Made by a program: the position numbers and the translations under genes. Under the pieces are notes generated by a model that was not told where the DNA came from, did no database searches, and saw only the letters and a list, made by a program, of their open reading frames with translations. From Pseudomonadota bacterium (GTDB lineage Bacteria > Pseudomonadota > Gammaproteobacteria > Burkholderiales > Sulfuricellaceae): a stretch of 6,488 nt of DNA. The DNA lies in NCBI GenBank assembly GCA_021783895.1, contig JAJXTJ010000075.1, forward strand, positions 1-6,488. Reading direction: 5' to 3'. Of this stretch, positions 5,057 to 6,488 are shown in pieces; position 1 is the first letter of the stretch, and every line of letters starts with the position of its first letter.

Positions 5057-5953
5057 TTGATCTTGATTGATTTTCAAGCATGGGCAGCGTTCCTGCAGCA
5101 GCGCATGGAAGGCGTGCTGGCCGACGTGCTTCCGCAGCCCTCGATTGCGCCGCAACGCCTGCATCAGGCAATGCGTTATGCCGTGCTTGGCGGCGGCAAG
5201 CGCATCCGGCCTTTGCTGGCCTTTGCTGCCGGTGAAGTGGCCGGCGCCGATCCGCAGTGCGTCGATGCGGCTGCTGCTGCGGTCGAGCTGATTCACGCCT
5301 ATTCCCTGGTGCATGACGACCTGCCGTGCATGGACGATGACAGCTTGCGGCGCGGCAAGCCCACCTGCCACCTCGAATATGACGAGGCTACGGCGTTGCT
5401 GGCGGGCGATAGCCTGCAAACCATGGCGTTCCAGCTGCTGGCGGACTGTCCATTTTCAGCCTCTCCAGCAGTACAGATGGAAATGGTTAAGATTCTGGCG
5501 GTGGCTGCCGGGTCGCGCGGCATGGCCGGCGGTCAGGCGATTGACGGCGAAAGCATCGGCAAGACCCTGTCCCTGCCGGAGCTGGAATTCATGCACATCC
5601 ACAAGACCGGTGCGCTGATCCGGGCCTCGGTGCAACTGGGTGTGCTGTGCGGCAAGGGGCTGGAAGACGGTGAAATGGAGCGCTTGCTGCACTATGCGAA
5701 ATGTATCGGGCTGGCTTTCCAGGTGGTGGACGACGTGCTCGATGCCGAATCCACCACTGCCACGCTGGGCAAGACGGCCGGCAAGGATGCCGAGGCCAAC
5801 AAGCCGACCTACGTTTCTATTCTCGGCGCGAATGCGGCGCGTGCCTTCGCCGCCGATTTGCACCGGGATGCGTTGCAGTCGCTCGAAGTGTTCGGTGCGC
5901 GGGCGGAAAGATTACGCCAGATCGCCGATTTCATTGTCAAGCGGCAATTTTGA
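5057..5953 (+). CDS. ispA: Farnesyl diphosphate synthase (short-chain polyprenyl synthase)
   Basis: The enzyme condenses dimethylallyl diphosphate with two isopentenyl diphosphates to give farnesyl diphosphate, the precursor of undecaprenyl phosphate and quinone side chains. The length of 298 residues equals the bacterial family (E. coli 299). Motifs are in order: GGGKRIRPLL (45-54, substrate-binding Lys/Arg), SLVHDDLPCMDDD (83-95) with the bacterial-type first Asp-rich motif DDxxxxD, RRGKPTCH (98-105), MAGGQAID (156-163), HKTG (182-185), FQVVDDVLD (221-229) with the second Asp-rich motif, and GKTAGKDAEANKPTYV near 238-253. All catalytic elements are intact. The start is TTG at 5057, chosen because AAGG (5045-5048) lies 8 bases upstream and no ATG or GTG fits in frame; TTG at 5063 is an alternative. 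A 130-base gap, mostly filled by a repeat, separates it from xseB. Geranyl diphosphate synthase activity cannot be excluded by sequence alone. Confidence 0.96.
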   Translation: MILIDFQAWAAFLQQRMEGVLADVLPQPSIAPQRLHQAMRYAVLGGGKRIRPLLAFAAGEVAGADPQCVDAAAAAVELIHAYSLVHDDLPCMDDDSLRRGKPTCHLEYDEATALLAGDSLQTMAFQLLADCPFSASPAVQMEMVKILAVAAGSRGMAGGQAIDGESIGKTLSLPELEFMHIHKTGALIRASVQLGVLCGKGLEDGEMERLLHYAKCIGLAFQVVDDVLDAESTTATLGKTAGKDAEANKPTYVSILGANAARAFAADLHRDALQSLEVFGARAERLRQIADFIVKRQF

Positions 5954-5960
5954 ACAGTAA

Positions 5961-5994
5961 GGTAGGGTGGGCACAAAAACGTGCCCACCCTACC
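5961..5994. repeat. Perfect 14-bp hairpin repeat (GTGGGCAC type) between ispA and dxs
   Basis: GGTAGGGTGGGCAC (5961-5974), loop AAAAAC (5975-5980) and GTGCCCACCCTACC (5981-5994) form a perfect 14-bp stem in an intergenic gap of only 65 bases. No run of T follows on either strand, so it is not a canonical intrinsic terminator, and dxs continues downstream. From memory, the GTAGGGTGGGCAC...GTGCCCACCCTAC motif recurs in gaps of many proteobacterial genomes, so I call it a dispersed repeat. In the mRNA it could stabilise 3' ends or damp read-through into dxs. Confidence 0.7.
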
Positions 5995-6018
5995 CGTCTC
6001 AACGGTTGAAGGATTTGT

Positions 6019-6488
6019 GTGCCAGGTAAGTGCCCCCTACTCGAAACCATCAACGATCCCACAGAGTTGCGCGCCCTCGACCGCAAACAACTGCCCCAGC
6101 TCGCCGAGGAACTGCGCACTTTCCTGATCGAAAGCGTGAGCAAGTCCGGCGGCCATCTGGCCTCCAATCTGGGCGCGGTGGAGCTGACCATCGCCCTGCA
6201 TTACGTGTTCAACACGCCGGAAGACCGGCTGGTATGGGATGTCGGTCACCAGACTTATTCGCACAAGATTTTGACCGGGCGGCGCGAGGCCATGGTTACC
6301 CTGCGCCAGCTCGGCGGCATCGCCGGTTTCCCCAAGCGCGCCGAGAGCGAATACGACGCTTTCGGCGCCGGCCATTCCAGCACCTCGATCAGTGCCGCGC
6401 TCGGCATGGCGGTTGCGGCCCAGGCAGAGGGCAGCGACCGGCGCGCGGTGGCGATCATCGGCGACGGCGCCATGACCGGCGGCATGGC
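6019..6488 (+). CDS. dxs: 1-deoxy-D-xylulose-5-phosphate synthase, N-terminal part (truncated by window edge)
   Basis: Dxs condenses pyruvate and glyceraldehyde 3-phosphate, with thiamine diphosphate, into 1-deoxy-D-xylulose 5-phosphate, the first step of the MEP isoprenoid pathway. The first 156 of about 620 residues are present. Visible motifs are [12 protein letters not shown] (41-52) with catalytic-site H46, [18 protein letters not shown] (72-89) with H77, [11 protein letters not shown] (115-125), and the beginning of the thiamine-binding GDG motif [11 protein letters not shown] (147-157). The N-terminus [15 protein letters not shown] followed by [11 protein letters not shown] looks betaproteobacterial. 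The start is GTG at 6019: GAAGGA (6008-6013) is 5 bases upstream and an in-frame TGA at 6007 rules out anything longer. It follows ispA by 65 bases, which contain a strong hairpin. Placing dxs directly after ispA couples entry into and use of the isoprenoid pathway. Confidence 0.97.
   Translation, partial: MPGKCPLLETINDPTELRALDRKQLPQLAEELRTFLIESVSKSGGHLASNLGAVELTIALHYVFNTPEDRLVWDVGHQTYSHKILTGRREAMVTLRQLGGIAGFPKRAESEYDAFGAGHSSTSISAALGMAVAAQAEGSDRRAVAIIGDGAMTGGM

Noticed and set aside
4757..5419. Minus-strand open frame of 220 codons across xseB and ispA
   Set aside because: It is antisense to two well-supported conserved genes and runs through the intergenic repeat. No recognisable domain.
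5961..5994. Rho-independent terminator after ispA
   Set aside because: The stem is strong but no U-tract follows on either strand, and dxs starts 25 bases later with a good ribosome binding site. It is better treated as a palindromic repeat.
1..6488. Novel defence, mobile or biosynthetic system
   Set aside because: All sizeable coding regions fall into known families, in plausible order, with uniform GC-rich codon use. No transposase, integrase, toxin pair, CRISPR-like spaced repeat or RNA gene was seen.

Overview
The window looks like ordinary chromosomal DNA of a GC-rich Betaproteobacterium. That reading rests on the xseB-ispA-dxs gene order, the style of the Dxs and IspA N-termini, and the GspA/GspB pair. 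My guess is a Nitrosomonadales-type lineage, but the genus is inference only. I see no phage, insertion sequence, CRISPR array, tRNA or rRNA, and no defence or otherwise exotic system. The unusual content is in the gaps between genes.

Layout. (1) Bases 1-83 are the 3' end of a plus-strand GGDEF (diguanylate cyclase) gene, running by overlap into nfi (endonuclease V, 74-751). (2) A convergent block of four minus-strand genes follows. In transcription order these are an EamA/DMT-type membrane transporter (4414-3548), a small SpoIIAA-like STAS/SEC14 protein (3500-3153), gspA/exeA (3009-1420) and gspB (1417-767). gspA and gspB are separated by 2 bases and must be co-translated or nearly so. gspA appears to have its own promoter with a perfect TATAAT. 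(3) A divergent 275-base intergenic region (4415-4689) holds a hairpin around the EamA start codon, an inverted pair of REP-like palindromes and a likely xseB promoter. (4) The plus-strand isoprenoid operon runs xseB (4690-4926), ispA (5057-5953) and dxs (6019 to the edge, truncated).

How the genes work together. Dxs makes 1-deoxy-D-xylulose 5-phosphate, the entry step of the MEP pathway. IspA condenses the resulting C5 units into farnesyl diphosphate for quinones, undecaprenyl phosphate and similar products. XseB is the small subunit of exonuclease VII and is a conserved passenger of this operon in proteobacteria. GspA and GspB form an inner-membrane ATPase/peptidoglycan-binding complex that helps insert the type II secretion secretin through the cell wall. 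No other gsp gene is in the window, so the pair stands apart from any core secretion cluster. Endonuclease V repairs deaminated adenine (inosine) in DNA.

The clearest unexplained pattern is that the leader and both internal gaps of xseB-ispA-dxs each carry a different palindromic repeat: a REP pair, a CCCTCTCCC-type element of about 100 bases, and a perfect 14-bp GTGGGCAC hairpin. No gene-free stretch exceeds 300 bases. Between about 4545 and 4625 I see nothing recognisable.
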